Origin: Schistosoma haematobium
Lineage: Eukaryota > Platyhelminthes > Trematoda > Strigeidida > Schistosomatidae
DNA: 64,000 nucleotides
Direction of reading: 5' to 3'
Assembly: GCF_000699445.3 (NCBI RefSeq)
Contig: NC_067197.1
Span: forward strand, 22,551,809 to 22,615,808
Part shown: positions 50,601 to 59,449 of the stretch, in pieces
Position numbering within the stretch: the stretch's first letter is position 1
How the letters are laid out: each line of letters starts with the position of its first letter
Translations under genes and position numbers: made by a program
Notes under the pieces: generated by a model
What the model was told of the DNA's origin: nothing
Database searches by the model: none
What the model saw: the letters and a program-made list of their open reading frames with translations, nothing else

Positions 50601-53600
50601 TTACGCTTCCAATCAACATTTATGCGATACGATAATCCAACTCATACAGTTGATCAAATCATCTTTGAAGCTTATGCGTAAAATTTAGTCACCACTTTCG
50701 ATGGTTATTTTTAGTATCTTTCTACTATTTATGATTGTAAGTATATTTTATCGTTTACTTAAGTAGCTTTTAAGTAACTTAATAGCTGAATTCATGAGCC
50801 AAATAAAGGTAGACCACCACTGAAGACCTGGAAGCACTGTACGACCGTTTCATCCTAGTACGGGACTTCTCAGCAGTGTGCATTCACGATCCTGCACTCA
50901 GAACTCGAACCAGGGACTTTCAATCTTGTGCGCAAACGTTTAACCTCTAAACCATTGAGACGGCATTCAAACGGTGTCAATTTCTAACTTTAACCAATCC
51001 ACGATATTGCGCGACAGTCCACCATTGTCTTCCGTGAGTAACTGCCTCACAAAAGACACGGTTGAACTCCACTGGTTCTGACTTCTGAAACGAACTCGTA
51101 AAATAATAAGCCACCTGCTGATAACACTCCATAATATAAATACTTTTTTAGATTACATCTTTACTTAAATAATATTGTTTTGACCATTCTTCGGAGTTGA
51201 AGATTCTTATTTACTGTATCGTACACTTAGATGGACAGTAAATATTAAGATTTCATCAACTAACTACAGATTAATCTCATTACAATGATTACTAGTATTA
51301 GGAGACTAACTAATTACACGTTTTTCCTTTATTAGTCTTATGTATCTAATTAGTAAAATGACCTCTCTGATTTTATTGATTTTAAATTATTTTATAAGGC
51401 AGGGATAAGTGATTGTTTGTTGTTTGTTGTGTGGCAACAAGAAGACGTATAAAAATGAGTTTCGTGTAGTGTTGTGTTCTTAAAATAAAACATCAATTTA
51501 TATAAGTCGTGATTTTTCTTCCTTTACTTGATTTATACTATAATTTCAATGTCGTTCTCAATGCGGTGAAGAGGTTAAAACTTGAGAAGATTATTCCACT
51601 CACTATGATTTACTTGAAACAAATGAAATAAAATGGTTGTTTTAGCTGTGCATAAAGTGTAACCTTTTTAACATTTTTTTCAGTTGATTTTAGCTTACTT
51701 TTTCAGCTCACTACAACAGTATTAAATGTTATTAAACCATTTTGAAATCACATGCTGACTACAACACTTAAGTTGGATATATCATTATATATCGTCTAGT
51801 ACTACGTCAAGCCCACATGGATTATTCTGACTTCCAGAAAAACCAGTTTATTCGTTCTTCTTAAGTCATATTTTTACTTTGTCAATCATTCTCTTATTAC
51901 CCTGACTGTTTCTATTTGAGCGTGTATGTATTGATTACTCTATTCGTCTCATGTTTCTAGCTTATTTTGTATGGTTATAAATAATGAGTCACACTTTATT
52001 AAAACGGGTTGGCTCACTTGCCTTATCCACTTGGCTTCTATCCTGGTTTTCATTCTGAATGTTTATATGGATAAACGAGTTCTTCAATTAGATTCAACAA
52101 ACGCAAGCCATATTTGCTTTTTGTTACTGCCGTCACCCAAACGGCGTTAATCTAGGTATAATATGCGGAGTTAAATAGAAGATTTATGTTTTTAACACAT
52201 TCATTTTTCGGGATTAAAGTCAGATCAACGGGCCACTAAAAAGGTATGATTTGTTCATAAATCTGTTCAAATTTTTAAATTTACACACGTAATGATAGTT
52301 TAACATGGTCATTATGATGTACTCGTAATATGATGAAAGCTTTGGAAATATTTTCTGTTACGGACAGATTAAATGTTCAGAAGTCAGGACAATGATGCTA
52401 TGTATTGAACTTTTCGGAAGTGTAGACATAAGACTTCATACAGGATAGAACTAATGATCATTCAGGACTTCGTAGTCAGTTACTTTTCAAGTGATTTTGT
52501 TATTCTCTTATAGTTAACAATTTTGGACTTAGTTAGTTCATGATATGCGGGCACTATATATTGTTATCGATGAATTCTGTCTCATCCTTAGCGTAATCGG
52601 AATTTACAGGTCACGATTTCTGGCAAAGACTTTGTGAATATTTCTCAAAAGTAGTCATTAATTAGTACATAATAACTGCTAACATATGTCAGATTATTTA
52701 TCTAAAGTCTATCTGGAATGTGAACTGAAAAGCCAACAATCTCTACAAACCTATTCTATATTAACTACTTTATGGAGTAAAAACCTGTCTTAATTCGTTG
52801 ACTTTAACTTGAATGTTTTATCTAGTAGATTGTAAATTGTACCGAACTATCATTTTATGCACATAATTTGAAACAACATTTATACCTTCCAAACTTATCT
52901 TTATTTGGACATCGTAATCCGTCTGCCTACAATTTGCGTGATTAAAGTGTTTGATTCGATTAATTAATGATACGACTGAAAAATATTTACTTCTCAATTC
53001 AGTCTATACGATTTATTATTTCACGTTAGATAGTGGCTAGCTTTTGAATCAAGGTTACGCATGCCATGCTGTTTAACACTAATTAACTGAATATCTCTTC
53101 ATTGCAATAGTGATACTCATATAATGTTATAGACTCAGTAACTTTATCTTTAAACTCAAACTCGCTATTCACTGAGCTACTGAATGCATATAATCACAAA
53201 CTCGTGCAACATGCTTCCTCAATTCTATTTTCTAGCCATTACTTAGCCTTAGTAAAAACTTATGATAAAATAAGAAACCTGAGACAATCCACTCAGAGTG
53301 CATACATGGCAGTAGAGAGTGATACATAACACATGAATATGAAACACACTATTTTAATAGTGACGTCTTAATTCGTGATAATGATAGTATATATTCATGA
53401 ACTTAAAGAGTCAAATGTTCTTATCATTAACACTAGTAAACTATTTCCAAGTTCACAATTCATAAAAGAATAACTTTTATCTGTCATGATAAATTGTTTA
53501 TAAAGATTATAGATTAACTTGAGTTGAAAAATGATTAAATCTTAAAAAGAACAAATCTCAATCAAATAAATAAGATCACTTGTTTGGAAGAAGCAAATCG

Positions 53601-56600
53601 AATAATAGTAAAAAAAATAAGCAAACAAATATCCGGATAAACAAATAAACTAATGATTATGAGTTAATAATGATAACTTTAAACAAGTAGAATATAATAG
53701 AAGAAACATCATAACTATATTCAAGATGATAATAATAATAATGAATAAAATAATCAGTTGACTTCATTGAATAATTTCAGTTTGATGAAAACACAGATGG
53801 TGAAATGTTTTATCTCTTCTTCCTTTATTTTTCTCATGAAATTAGTTTAATAGAAGAAATTAATAACAATAATGACAAACATTAATGATCTTCGATTACA
53901 AAAACAAATATTATTTAGTCTTGAGATAATCCTAAATGTTTGTTTACTTAGTTATGGGACGAAATTTAAAAAAAATGTTTCATTTGATGGTAGAGAAGAT
54001 TTGTAGCTCAAGTGGATCATTTTGATGGAGTTTTGTTCTTTTGTCGATGAAAGTTACACGACCAAACCATCTAGCTCCGAGAACAAAACTCCATCAAAAT
54101 GTTCATTTAATACATATCACTTAAGTGTATCATCTTTTATATTGTACAACTAGATAAAATGTGTTTAAATAATTGGTAGCTCATTAAAACTCTTTTCATA
54201 GTCTTGCGATGACTTACCCTATGTCGAGCATACACGGGTTATTCTAGTTCCTGAATAGACCAATCTATTCATTTTTCCTAAACCATATTTCGACCTTGTC
54301 ACCTTGACTGCTTTTATATAAACGTATACATGTGCTTTTTTTTATCTTAATCATCACATATCTGTAACATATTTTTATCGTGTTATAAATATCGATTCAT
54401 GCTTGATTAAATCGAATTGGCTTACATGCTTTCTTCAGTGGGCATCATTTCGCTTCGCTCTCTTCTCTTTGCTATATTTGCTTTCTTCATTTCGTTTCTC
54501 CGATTGCGTTTCTCTGGATCAACGATTGTATAATGTATACGTATTCGAAATTAATTCTCGTATTTTACTTATTTAATTTCGTTATCCCCTAGCGCAGAAT
54601 ATGCCGATAATTATATTCGAGGATTGGCGATGTGTATATTTCAATAACAATCATAATACGATTTAAATGGAGTAAGATATCGGGCCACCAAAGTCCCATA
54701 CTGACTTTAGTCATAAACACAATAAATAATAGATACTCAATCATTGTTTTCAGTTAACTGATTTCTAATAATTCAAATCTACCATACCGCTAACCACAAC
54801 AGGGTAATAACTAGTAGTTAGTCAGTTAGTCGAATGTATTCAATAGAACAAGTTCTCTAGGATGTAATGAACAATGCTGTATTATTTAATTAGCAAAACG
54901 CCATAACTAGATATTTACACTCTTGATTATAAGAGAAGTTTCTAAAAAATTGTTTCTTTTGAAGATGGTCTGAATCATTGATTGAATTTATACAAAAAAC
55001 AAATAAAAATCACATAGCACTTGATAACTACTTCGTCCTAATTTGATACTCCAATACCATACAACCTTGTAGTTACTGAGTTACATTTTAATTAAGGGAA
55101 TTTGAATCATTTATTAAGTATATTTAGTGTCTGAAATACAAAAGTCATTTTAGTCAAGTTAAGTTTTCACATTTAATTAGAATAATTTTATCATTCTTTG
55201 CAAATGTGACACTTGACTAAGACTGTCATATTCAATTGAACTTATTATTTCAAAAAAATAAATACTTTCATTGATTTCAATGGATTATTTCTTTCAATAA
55301 ATCAAATAACAATAGAAGAAAATGATTGAATTTTGTCACCCATTTTATCATTATCTTTATTTATTTGTAACAGTTTCTTTGTTGACTTTGCATTGAATGA
55401 ATTCGATTATCTTAAAATCTTGTACCCAATTTATTTTCAAACGGTTAATTTATATCAGTGATCTAAATGACTTTTTAGAAGGAGAAATAATTCTAAATTC
55501 ACTTGGTGTTGTTTACTTGAATCTTTTCATCGATGTGCATACATTGCATACTGCCTTGATATTGTTTTAATTCACAAGCATTATAAGCAAAGATTGATCA
55601 TGGCTAGCAGTGGAATCCAGGACGCGCGTTTCATCCTATTTGGGACTTGTCAGCCAATTCTGCTTTCATAATAGATATATTTTTGTTGAACCGATATTTA
55701 ATAATTCATTGTAGATAAAAAGGCAACGCGTCCTTATTTCTGGTAATACAACATTGCAGAATATCTTGGTAAATACTTTATTTACAAAATATCCATCAAT
55801 TATCTCAGACTTTGTTATTCCTTCGTTTCCAAACCAATCACTCTCAGTTCTCGTACTATTCTCTTCGATTTTCCAAATATTCTGCCGCCAGGTATTCCAC
55901 TTTCGATATCTGTCGATATCAGTATCACACAATACATTATTTATTTATTACTAACTTCTCAACTGATTGATGTCACGATTATTTACATATTACAATACAT
56001 TATTTTCGGTTGATTCATTTCATTGAGGGTATGAGATAATTGAATAGTACCATTTGGTTACATGTACTTAATTGTAATGAAATGTAATCAAATAAGAAGA
56101 CTATTTTTTGGTAAATTGAATAGATTGATAGAGAATATGTTCCATACTATTTATTACATTTATATTTTGTCAGATTTCTTTTATTATTTTTTTATTCTTG
56201 AATAACCATGGTTTGTATATTTAAATAGTTAAAATTGATTCATTATAATCAATTCAATTAAACACTAACTACAATTTTTACTAAATAAACAGCAGTGTTT
56301 TGTGATTGTTTCATTTAAATTAATAAAATGTATTTTAGATAATCCAAAATCAACTTTTGGTTCTATCTAAATGCTTAACAGTAAGTGTTAGAATAAACAA
56401 TAGAAAACAATTCAGTTGTTGTAGTTTTAATTGTATCTTCCCATTGTTATTTAGGACTGAAATTGATCAGTCTCTTATTGACATATATGTATCCTGTGCG
56501 AATTGCCTCAATATAGCCTCAAGTCACAAGCTTTTTAATCAAGTACATCCAGCTGATGAGTCTGAAATAGACCGAAAAGCCAGTCATGGATTCCACTGTT

Positions 56601-59449
56601 AGCCACTATTTATCTTTGCTTAATAGAAAACAATTCTGAAGTTCATCATATGAATACATATTATGCATAACAATAGAATAAATAATATAATTGCATTTAT
56701 TCATCTCAATAAATAAATTATATTTTGTCTTGACATATTTCTCAAAAAGTGAAACGATCAGTTAGCGATGTTTCAGACAATAGTTTACACTCATCTGATG
56801 AAATACTTCAGCATCATAACTGTATTAACGAGTATTTGTGAAAACAAAAACTAGTCGATATGAATTCAATTCAACCTTTGGTTGTCCATTTTTCTATGAA
56901 TAATTAATAGAAAAATAAATAGCTTTTTTAAATTTATAGCCTGTATTAGTGTTTTAATGTGTACATCATGTAAGACTCATACATTTTATGAGTAAATGTA
57001 CTTAGATAACTAGTGTAACTCTTTGTGTTACGTAATATATAACTAAAGTATTAACTCTTACGAATAGACTTTGTAAATTGTCAATTCTAATACTACGGTC
57101 TGTTTATTTTAAGGAGCTGTGGTTAGAGCAAAAGCTGTCACTCGACATTACTGAGGTATTATTCTTTTTTTTGATAAGCTATGTGACATTTCAAATGTAT
57201 TGATAACCTTGTTTAAAAGGTTGATGAAAGTTGATTGAATGTGTAAATAGTTATTTTCTTGACCACTGGATATCCGGAAGCATTGTAGAAATCTTTAATT
57301 ATAAATTCATTTATGATGAACTAAACTCTATAAATTTGCGAATTTCTCGCCCACCTTGGATGTATTTAGCACAGATAAAAGTCTTAGTAATCTTTATTGT
57401 AGAAATATGTTTATAGTTCAATCTTAACTCCCCAAGAATCCTCATCTTCATGATGTTTTGAAAGCATAAATTAAGCAGAGCTCCTTTTGACACATAAAAA
57501 GTCACTTAATCTAGTACTCATTCTTATTTATTTATTTCTATAAATAATGCCTAAACCTGCATTTCTCTTTTATCACAAGGTGTGATATGATTCTCATGTA
57601 TAATATTGTTTACCACTGTTCAATAATGTATACTACACTAATTAATGTTATTTATCTATTTAATTTACAAGGCATATTCATTACAATGCCTAAAAATGTG
57701 TTGGACTTGCACATGAATTGAATTTCCGATTGTGTTTTAAAATGTATTTGATGCAAAAGTAGTCATGTTTATAATCTAATGCAAAGTAACGGATTATGGT
57801 GTTAATAGATTAGAAAGTGAAAAAGTAACTCAGATATTGTTGGGGACGTTAGATCCCCAGAACTCACTTGGGAAAGGATCTAATTTTGTAATTTTATTTA
57901 GAAAATTTGAATTTCTTTGTTTTCGCGCCGATAGCGCTCTTGTCACCTTCATGTCGTACTTCCCACTGGGAAATATATGAAATGCTATTGGTCTGTTGTG
58001 TCATTTAGTATGCTATTTGGTAACTCTCCCCAGGGACGGTTTTGTACTGTATATATACGTTTTGAATTGTGTTTGTTGTTATCGCTCGTTTCTGGCTGTT
58101 TGCAGAATATACCTCTCCATTCCAAGCTTGAACGTCTCACTCTAGTTAGCGTAGATGGGACGCATCAGTAGCTAGGTTACTAGTCTTTGATCACCGAGTC
58201 TTGTTTCTCGTTCGCAGATTAAGTGAACTCGTGATAGCTTCAACCCTAGCAGATGTGATATTAGGAGATGTTTGAGTCACACGGCGATTTCACGGAACCT
58301 GGAAATGTAGATAACCGTGCTCTGATTGAATCACTTAATGATACAGTGTTTACCAAAAACTCTTAGGTTGTTGTTCATTTTGCATTGGTTGCTTGAATTT
58401 TTCCATTGATGTTTAGGACTGCAATTGATCAGTCTCTTATTGAAATCTGTACGTCCTGTGAGGATTGCATCGATACTACCTTCAGTCACAAGCATTGTAA
58501 GCATAGATGATGGTGGGTAGCAGTGAAATGTGGGACGCACGTTTCCTCCTATTAAGGACTCGTCAGATAGATGTACCTGCATCCGAGTTAATGTTCACTC
58601 TGGGACTCGAACTAATTACCGTCCACTTCACTCCATTACACAAGCTAGTTGCTATCTGGACTCAGTAGCTAGGCGGATAACGCGATGACGTTTGAAGCAA
58701 ATGGAACTGCGTTCGAGTCGTTGAGTGAACATCAACTCAGATGCAGGTACCTTCAGCTGACGAGTCCCAAATAAGATGAAACGCAGGTCCCGAATTTTAC
58801 TACTGGCCACCATCATCTCCGATTATAAAAATGTATTCTTTATCAAAACTAAAGAAATAAATTCTATTAGTTGTATAGTGACGTATTCAATTTGACTATT
58901 TATCAACTTAAGATAGCATTCGGAATTGAAGAGTACCAAGAACTAAAAATTATCTTTTAGTGAAGATGAATGAAGGTTACGGCCTATTTTCATTTTTGGA
59001 TCCTACTTTGTGTTATAATTCGTACGTTTTTTGTGTTTTATGTTAATTATATTAACTATATTTCCCTCATTTACTCTCAGGAGTTCCTGCGATCTCCATC
59101 AGTATCATATTCAACCATTAGTTCCCCTAAACAAACTGCAGCGTCTCATGAAACCAATTTAGAAAGTCATATTCAGCCGTCGAAAACAATACCTTCCCCG
59201 TTACTTGATTGTACTGTGTCCAGTTTATTTCACAAGCATATAGAGGATGATGAAGAACTATCATTTCATGAGAATATAATTGAACATCCTACTTCCACTC
59301 AAACGAATGATAATTTATCCATTCAGGAATTACCAAATTCTGTTCATACTGAAGCTGCGCCACATTCTCCTAAACTTTGTTATACTGGATATACATTATC
59401 CAATACTGATTGCTATAAATTAAAACAAAATATTAGATCAGAGTTATAA
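36501..59449 (+). CDS. RGS-domain protein gene (R4-type RGS), six exons
   Basis: Regulator of G-protein signalling: RGS domains bind active G-alpha subunits and speed their GTP hydrolysis at the cell membrane. Exons are 36501(ATG 36541)-36873, 38653-38792, 45587-45891, 46880-47043, 49020-49337 and 59081-59449. All introns are GT-AG and the phases agree, giving 542 codons plus TAA. The RGS domain covers about residues 248-365. It begins with [11 protein letters not shown], continues with [11 protein letters not shown] (271-281) and VNLDSETR (315-322), and ends with [13 protein letters not shown] (347-359). This is the arrangement of R4-type RGS proteins, including the Glu-Asn pair that contacts G-alpha. 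R4 proteins are usually about 200 residues. Here a 247-residue Ser-rich N-terminus and a 177-residue Ser/Asn/His-rich C-terminus, both probably disordered, are added. No membrane segment or second domain is visible. Start is uncertain: ATG 36541 has a good context (A at -3, G at +4), but the frame is open back to the acceptor at 36500, so an upstream exon may exist. Confidence 0.92.
37640..37935 (-). mobile_element. Family B fragment in the first RGS intron
   Basis: Antisense leader (AACTCCGAGAATTCCCTCAC, TCACTAGTGAGCACATGAT) followed by an antisense 3' portion ending GCACTGGACGGCCGTTTTAT, that is, truncated at stem III of the hammerhead. Confidence 0.65.
38336..38534 (-). mobile_element. Family C tRNA-derived SINE with intact-looking hammerhead; 14-bp TSD
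   Basis: The element is 199 bases and flanked by a perfect 14-bp duplication AAAAACTAATTTCG (38322-38335 and 38535-38548). On the minus strand it starts with a tRNA-like head: A box GATAGCTCAGTGG and B box GGATCGAATCC. It is followed by a hammerhead ribozyme (38362-38415) and ends AACCACCATCTAAT. The duplication indicates insertion by target-primed reverse transcription. It sits in the RGS intron just upstream of exon 2, antisense to the gene. Its tRNA head differs from those of families A and B. Confidence 0.85.
38364..38413 (-). ncRNA. Hammerhead ribozyme in family C SINE
   Basis: Core CUGACGA (38406-38400) and GAAA (38385-38382) are intact. Stem I pairs CCUUG before the core with CAGGG after the cleavage site (one G-U). 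Stem II is GUG/CAC. Stem III is the palindromic ACCCGGGU with essentially no loop. The cleavage triplet is GUC, cut between 38374 and 38373. Layout matches the Sm-alpha hammerhead, but the helices are different sequences. Activity is inferred from the fold only. Confidence 0.75.
38653..38792 (+). CDS. RGS gene exon 2
   Basis: Acceptor CATCTAAG follows a T-run; donor is GA|GTAAGT. Read in phase 0 it is open and codes 46 residues (starting [15 protein letters not shown]) plus two bases of an Asp codon that exon 3 completes. It has no recognisable domain. The acceptor is weaker than those of the other exons. A SINE (38336-38534) sits 118 bases upstream in the intron. Confidence 0.72.
38998..39258 (+). 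repeat. Dispersed repeat family D, copy 4
   Basis: Closest to copy 3 (GATGTTGACAGATATGAG, GGAAATGAAAGAACAATGAA, GCAAATGAAGTGTTTACTG). In the RGS intron after exon 2. Confidence 0.6.
39385..39905. mobile_element. Family A head-to-head SINE pair
   Basis: Minus unit at 39385-39605. Its hammerhead lacks 18 nt between two GGA triplets, removing GAAAC and stem III. Plus unit at about 39625-39905: B box GGGTTCGAGTCCC, core CUGACGA followed by GGACAAAAU, and the shared 3' tail with CTGATCAAATGTAGTCCTAA. Confidence 0.85.
40755..41305. mobile_element. Family A head-to-head SINE pair
   Basis: Minus unit at 40755-40965 (diverged), then plus unit at 40995-41305: GGACTCAGTAGCTAAGCGG, GGGTTCGAGTGCC, hammerhead CUGACGA followed by GACGAGAUG (GAAA changed to GAGA). 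Confidence 0.82.
41644..41679. repeat. (AT)n microsatellite
   Basis: About 18 AT units inside the RGS intron. Confidence 0.95.
42215..42522 (+). repeat. Dispersed repeat family D, copy 2
   Basis: Closest relative of 15107-15375. It ends where the SR2-like fragment's 3' tail begins, so the SR2 fragment inserted at or next to its end. Confidence 0.7.
42524..43634 (-). mobile_element. SR2-like fragment, 5'-truncated with internal deletion
   Basis: Very similar to the element at 18-21 kb. Its 3' end carries the same GTAA-repeat tail (+ TTACTTACTTACGCC at about 42527). The RT C-terminus (for example [14 protein letters not shown]) is readable. About 300 bases of the RT core are missing: the match jumps at about 43420-43435 from positions equivalent to 19036 to about 19350. 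The 5' end is truncated at about 43634, inside the RT region. It lies in the RGS gene intron, antisense to the gene, directly downstream of a copy of another dispersed repeat (42210-42520). Confidence 0.9.
43770..44215. mobile_element. Family B head-to-head element
   Basis: A short inverted 3' end (43770-43830) is followed by a plus unit: leader 43840-43970, A box GGCTCAGTGGTCTAG at about 44006, B box GGGTTTGAATCTC at about 44057, hammerhead at about 44085-44140 with a mutated core (UUGGUGA) but intact GAAAC, stem III and GUC. In the RGS intron. Confidence 0.8.
45025..45130 (-). repeat. Dispersed repeat family E, copy 2
   Basis: Contains TTAGTTCGTGATGAAAATCT, the reverse complement of the segment at about 8055-8075, next to TGGATTTTGGCGCGGAATTC. 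Confidence 0.5.
45180..45395 (+). mobile_element. Family B unit just upstream of RGS exon 3
   Basis: tRNA-like head at about 45235-45300 (GAGTTCAAATCCTGC B-box region). Hammerhead at about 45317-45366 is perfect in stem II, stem III (ACGGCCGU) and GAAAC, but G5 of the core is A (CUAAGGA), which should abolish cleavage. Confidence 0.75.
45587..45891 (+). CDS. RGS gene exon 3 (start of RGS domain)
   Basis: Acceptor TTCTTCTAATTATAG; donor ACAG|GTAGAA. It codes residues 158-259 plus one base. The last 20 or so residues contain [16 protein letters not shown], the first helix of an R4-type RGS domain. The earlier part is Ser/Pro/Asn-rich ([17 protein letters not shown]). Confidence 0.9.
46060..46200 (+). 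mobile_element. Family B remnant
   Basis: Weak similarity to the family B 3' half (TTAGATGAAACAGCCATCAG, then ACAGGTTCTCACTGGTTGTC). Strongly decayed. Confidence 0.4.
46880..47043 (+). CDS. RGS gene exon 4 (RGS core)
   Basis: Acceptor ATTTTACAG; donor GAG|GTAAAT. It codes residues 260-314 and contains [20 protein letters not shown] and the IYRLYLAP segment, the most conserved half of the RGS fold including the G-alpha contact residues Glu276-Asn277. It ends in phase 0, so it joins exon 5 directly at VNLDS. Confidence 0.95.
47480..47985 (-). mobile_element. SR2-like internal fragment
   Basis: On the minus strand it encodes [20 protein letters not shown], then [17 protein letters not shown] and [13 protein letters not shown], the segment after the RT catalytic core. 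Both ends are truncated and no 3' tail is present. It lies in the intron between RGS exons 4 and 5. Confidence 0.85.
47986..49019. other. RGS intron, no repeat recognised
   Basis: AT-rich intron sequence ending in the T-rich acceptor tract of exon 5. Confidence 0.65.
49020..49337 (+). CDS. RGS gene exon 5 (end of RGS domain)
   Basis: Acceptor TTTTTTTAAAG ending at 49019; donor AAG|GTAGGT. It codes residues 315-420. [10 protein letters not shown] and [19 protein letters not shown] complete the RGS bundle. The rest is Asn/Ser/Asp-rich with no domain. Open sequence upstream of the acceptor (from 48969) is intron read-through. Confidence 0.93.
50105..50330 (+). mobile_element. Family B tRNA/hammerhead repeat, best-preserved unit
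   Basis: Begins GCCGGCTCAGTGGTCTAG (A box at 50138-50148). B box GGTTCGATTCT is at 50182-50192. The hammerhead follows at 50215-50262, then the shared 3' segment with TGGTGGTCTAGCTTCAAT and GATTTCAGTCAGTGAAATT. It lies in the last RGS intron in gene orientation. Confidence 0.82.
50215..50262 (+). ncRNA. Hammerhead ribozyme, family B (CUGAGGA core)
   Basis: CUGAGGA at 50223-50229 (position 7 is not conserved in hammerheads, so G is allowed). Stem II is GUCC/GGAC with a 7-nt loop, then GAAA at 50245-50248. Stem III is ACGG/CCGU with no loop, and the triplet GUC is cut after 50256. Stem I pairs GCACU with AGUGC; only the base pair next to the core is mismatched (U-C). All core bases are present. 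Confidence 0.72.
50790..51100 (-). mobile_element. Family B unit in last RGS intron
   Basis: Antisense of a nearly whole unit: 3' segment at 50795-50830, hammerhead at about 50835-50885 with G8 changed to A (CUGAGAA) and GAAAC intact, B-box region at about 50900, A box at about 50955, leader to 51100. Confidence 0.75.
51803..52245 (+). repeat. LTR-like dispersed repeat, copy 1
   Basis: Aligns by eye with 54222-54700: CATATTTTTACTTTGTC, GTGTATGTATTGATT, GGTTATAAATAATGAGT, TTGGCTCACTTGCC and GTCAGATCAACGGGCCACTA correspond in order. Length, order and the TATAAATA-like box suggest an old LTR, but ends and family are unproven. Confidence 0.45.
53030..53300 (-). mobile_element. Family A remnant, strongly diverged
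   Basis: GATAGTGGCTAGC at the left and AAACTCGCTATTCACTGAGC at the right are recognisable antisense of the family A hammerhead flank and tRNA-like head. The core is lost. Confidence 0.5.
54018..54101. repeat. Perfect 22-bp inverted repeat, 40-nt loop
   Basis: Arms 54018-54039 and 54080-54101 (CATTTTGATGGAGTTTTGTT...) are exact reverse complements. The loop holds TTTGTCGATGAAAGTTACAC. Confidence 0.8.
54222..54700 (+). repeat. LTR-like dispersed repeat, copy 2
   Basis: Same repeat as 51803-52245 in direct orientation (CATATTTCGACCTTGTC, GTGTTATAAATATCGAT, TTGGCTTACATGC, GATATCGGGCCACCAAA). The 2 kb between the copies shows no coding sequence, so they are either two solo copies or the ends of a wholly decayed element. 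Confidence 0.45.
55495..55658 (-). mobile_element. Family A fragment
   Basis: Antisense 3' tail plus hammerhead. GAAAC, stem III ACGCGCGU, GUC and the substrate strand are canonical, but the core reads CUGACAA (G8 to A). Truncated just upstream of the core, before the tRNA head. Confidence 0.8.
55677..55940 (-). repeat. Dispersed repeat family D, copy 5
   Basis: The reverse complement reads GATATCGACAGATATCG, GGAAACGAAGGAATAACAAA and AATAAAGTATTTACCAAG, parallel to copies 3 and 4. The open frame seen here is not a gene. It directly follows a truncated family A hammerhead. Confidence 0.55.
56415..56630. mobile_element. Family A head-to-head fragment pair
   Basis: Minus 3' tail at 56420-56525 joined to a plus hammerhead segment at 56540-56630: CUGAUGA core intact, stem II altered, CGAAAA then AGUC cut site. 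Confidence 0.75.
57838..58256 (+). mobile_element. Possible solo LTR (419 bp)
   Basis: A GC-richer block in AT-rich intron DNA, flanked by GATAT at 57833-57837 and 58257-58261 (5-bp duplication typical of LTR elements). Begins TGTTGGGGACG and contains a TATA-like TGTATATATACG at about 58046. It ends AGCAGATGT, so the canonical TG...CA ends are not both present. No coding sequence. Could also be another element class. Confidence 0.42.
58355..58825. mobile_element. Family A (Sm-alpha-like) head-to-head SINE pair
   Basis: Minus unit at 58355-58625 with hammerhead at about 58525-58575 (CUGACGA and GAAAC intact, stem I and the 10.1-11.1 pair broken). Plus unit at 58627-58825: A box region GGACTCAGTAGCTAGGCGG, B box CGTTCGAGTCGTT, hammerhead CUGACGA 58757-58763, GAAAC 58778-58782, GUC ending 58789, stems imperfect. 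Confidence 0.85.
59081..59449 (+). CDS. RGS gene exon 6 (C-terminal tail, stop TAA)
   Basis: Acceptor is a pyrimidine-rich tract ending CTCTCAG at 59080. It continues exon 5 in phase 0 and codes the last 122 residues, beginning [15 protein letters not shown] and ending [10 protein letters not shown]. It is Ser/Thr/His-rich and acidic in places ([17 protein letters not shown]). The link to exon 5 rests on phase, strand and matching composition across a 9.7-kb intron, so it is less certain than exons 3-5. The hydrophobic open stretch upstream (from 58970) is intron. Confidence 0.7.
   Translation, partial: EFLRSPSVSYSTISSPKQTAASHETNLESHIQPSKTIPSPLLDCTVSSLFHKHIEDDEELSFHENIIEHPTSTQTNDNLSIQELPNSVHTEAAPHSPKLCYTGYTLSNTDCYKLKQNIRSEL

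Noticed and set aside
58970..59080. Hydrophobic open stretch that looks like a signal peptide or membrane segment before the last RGS exon
   Set aside because: It lies upstream of a good CTCTCAG acceptor in phase with exon 5, so it is intron read-through.
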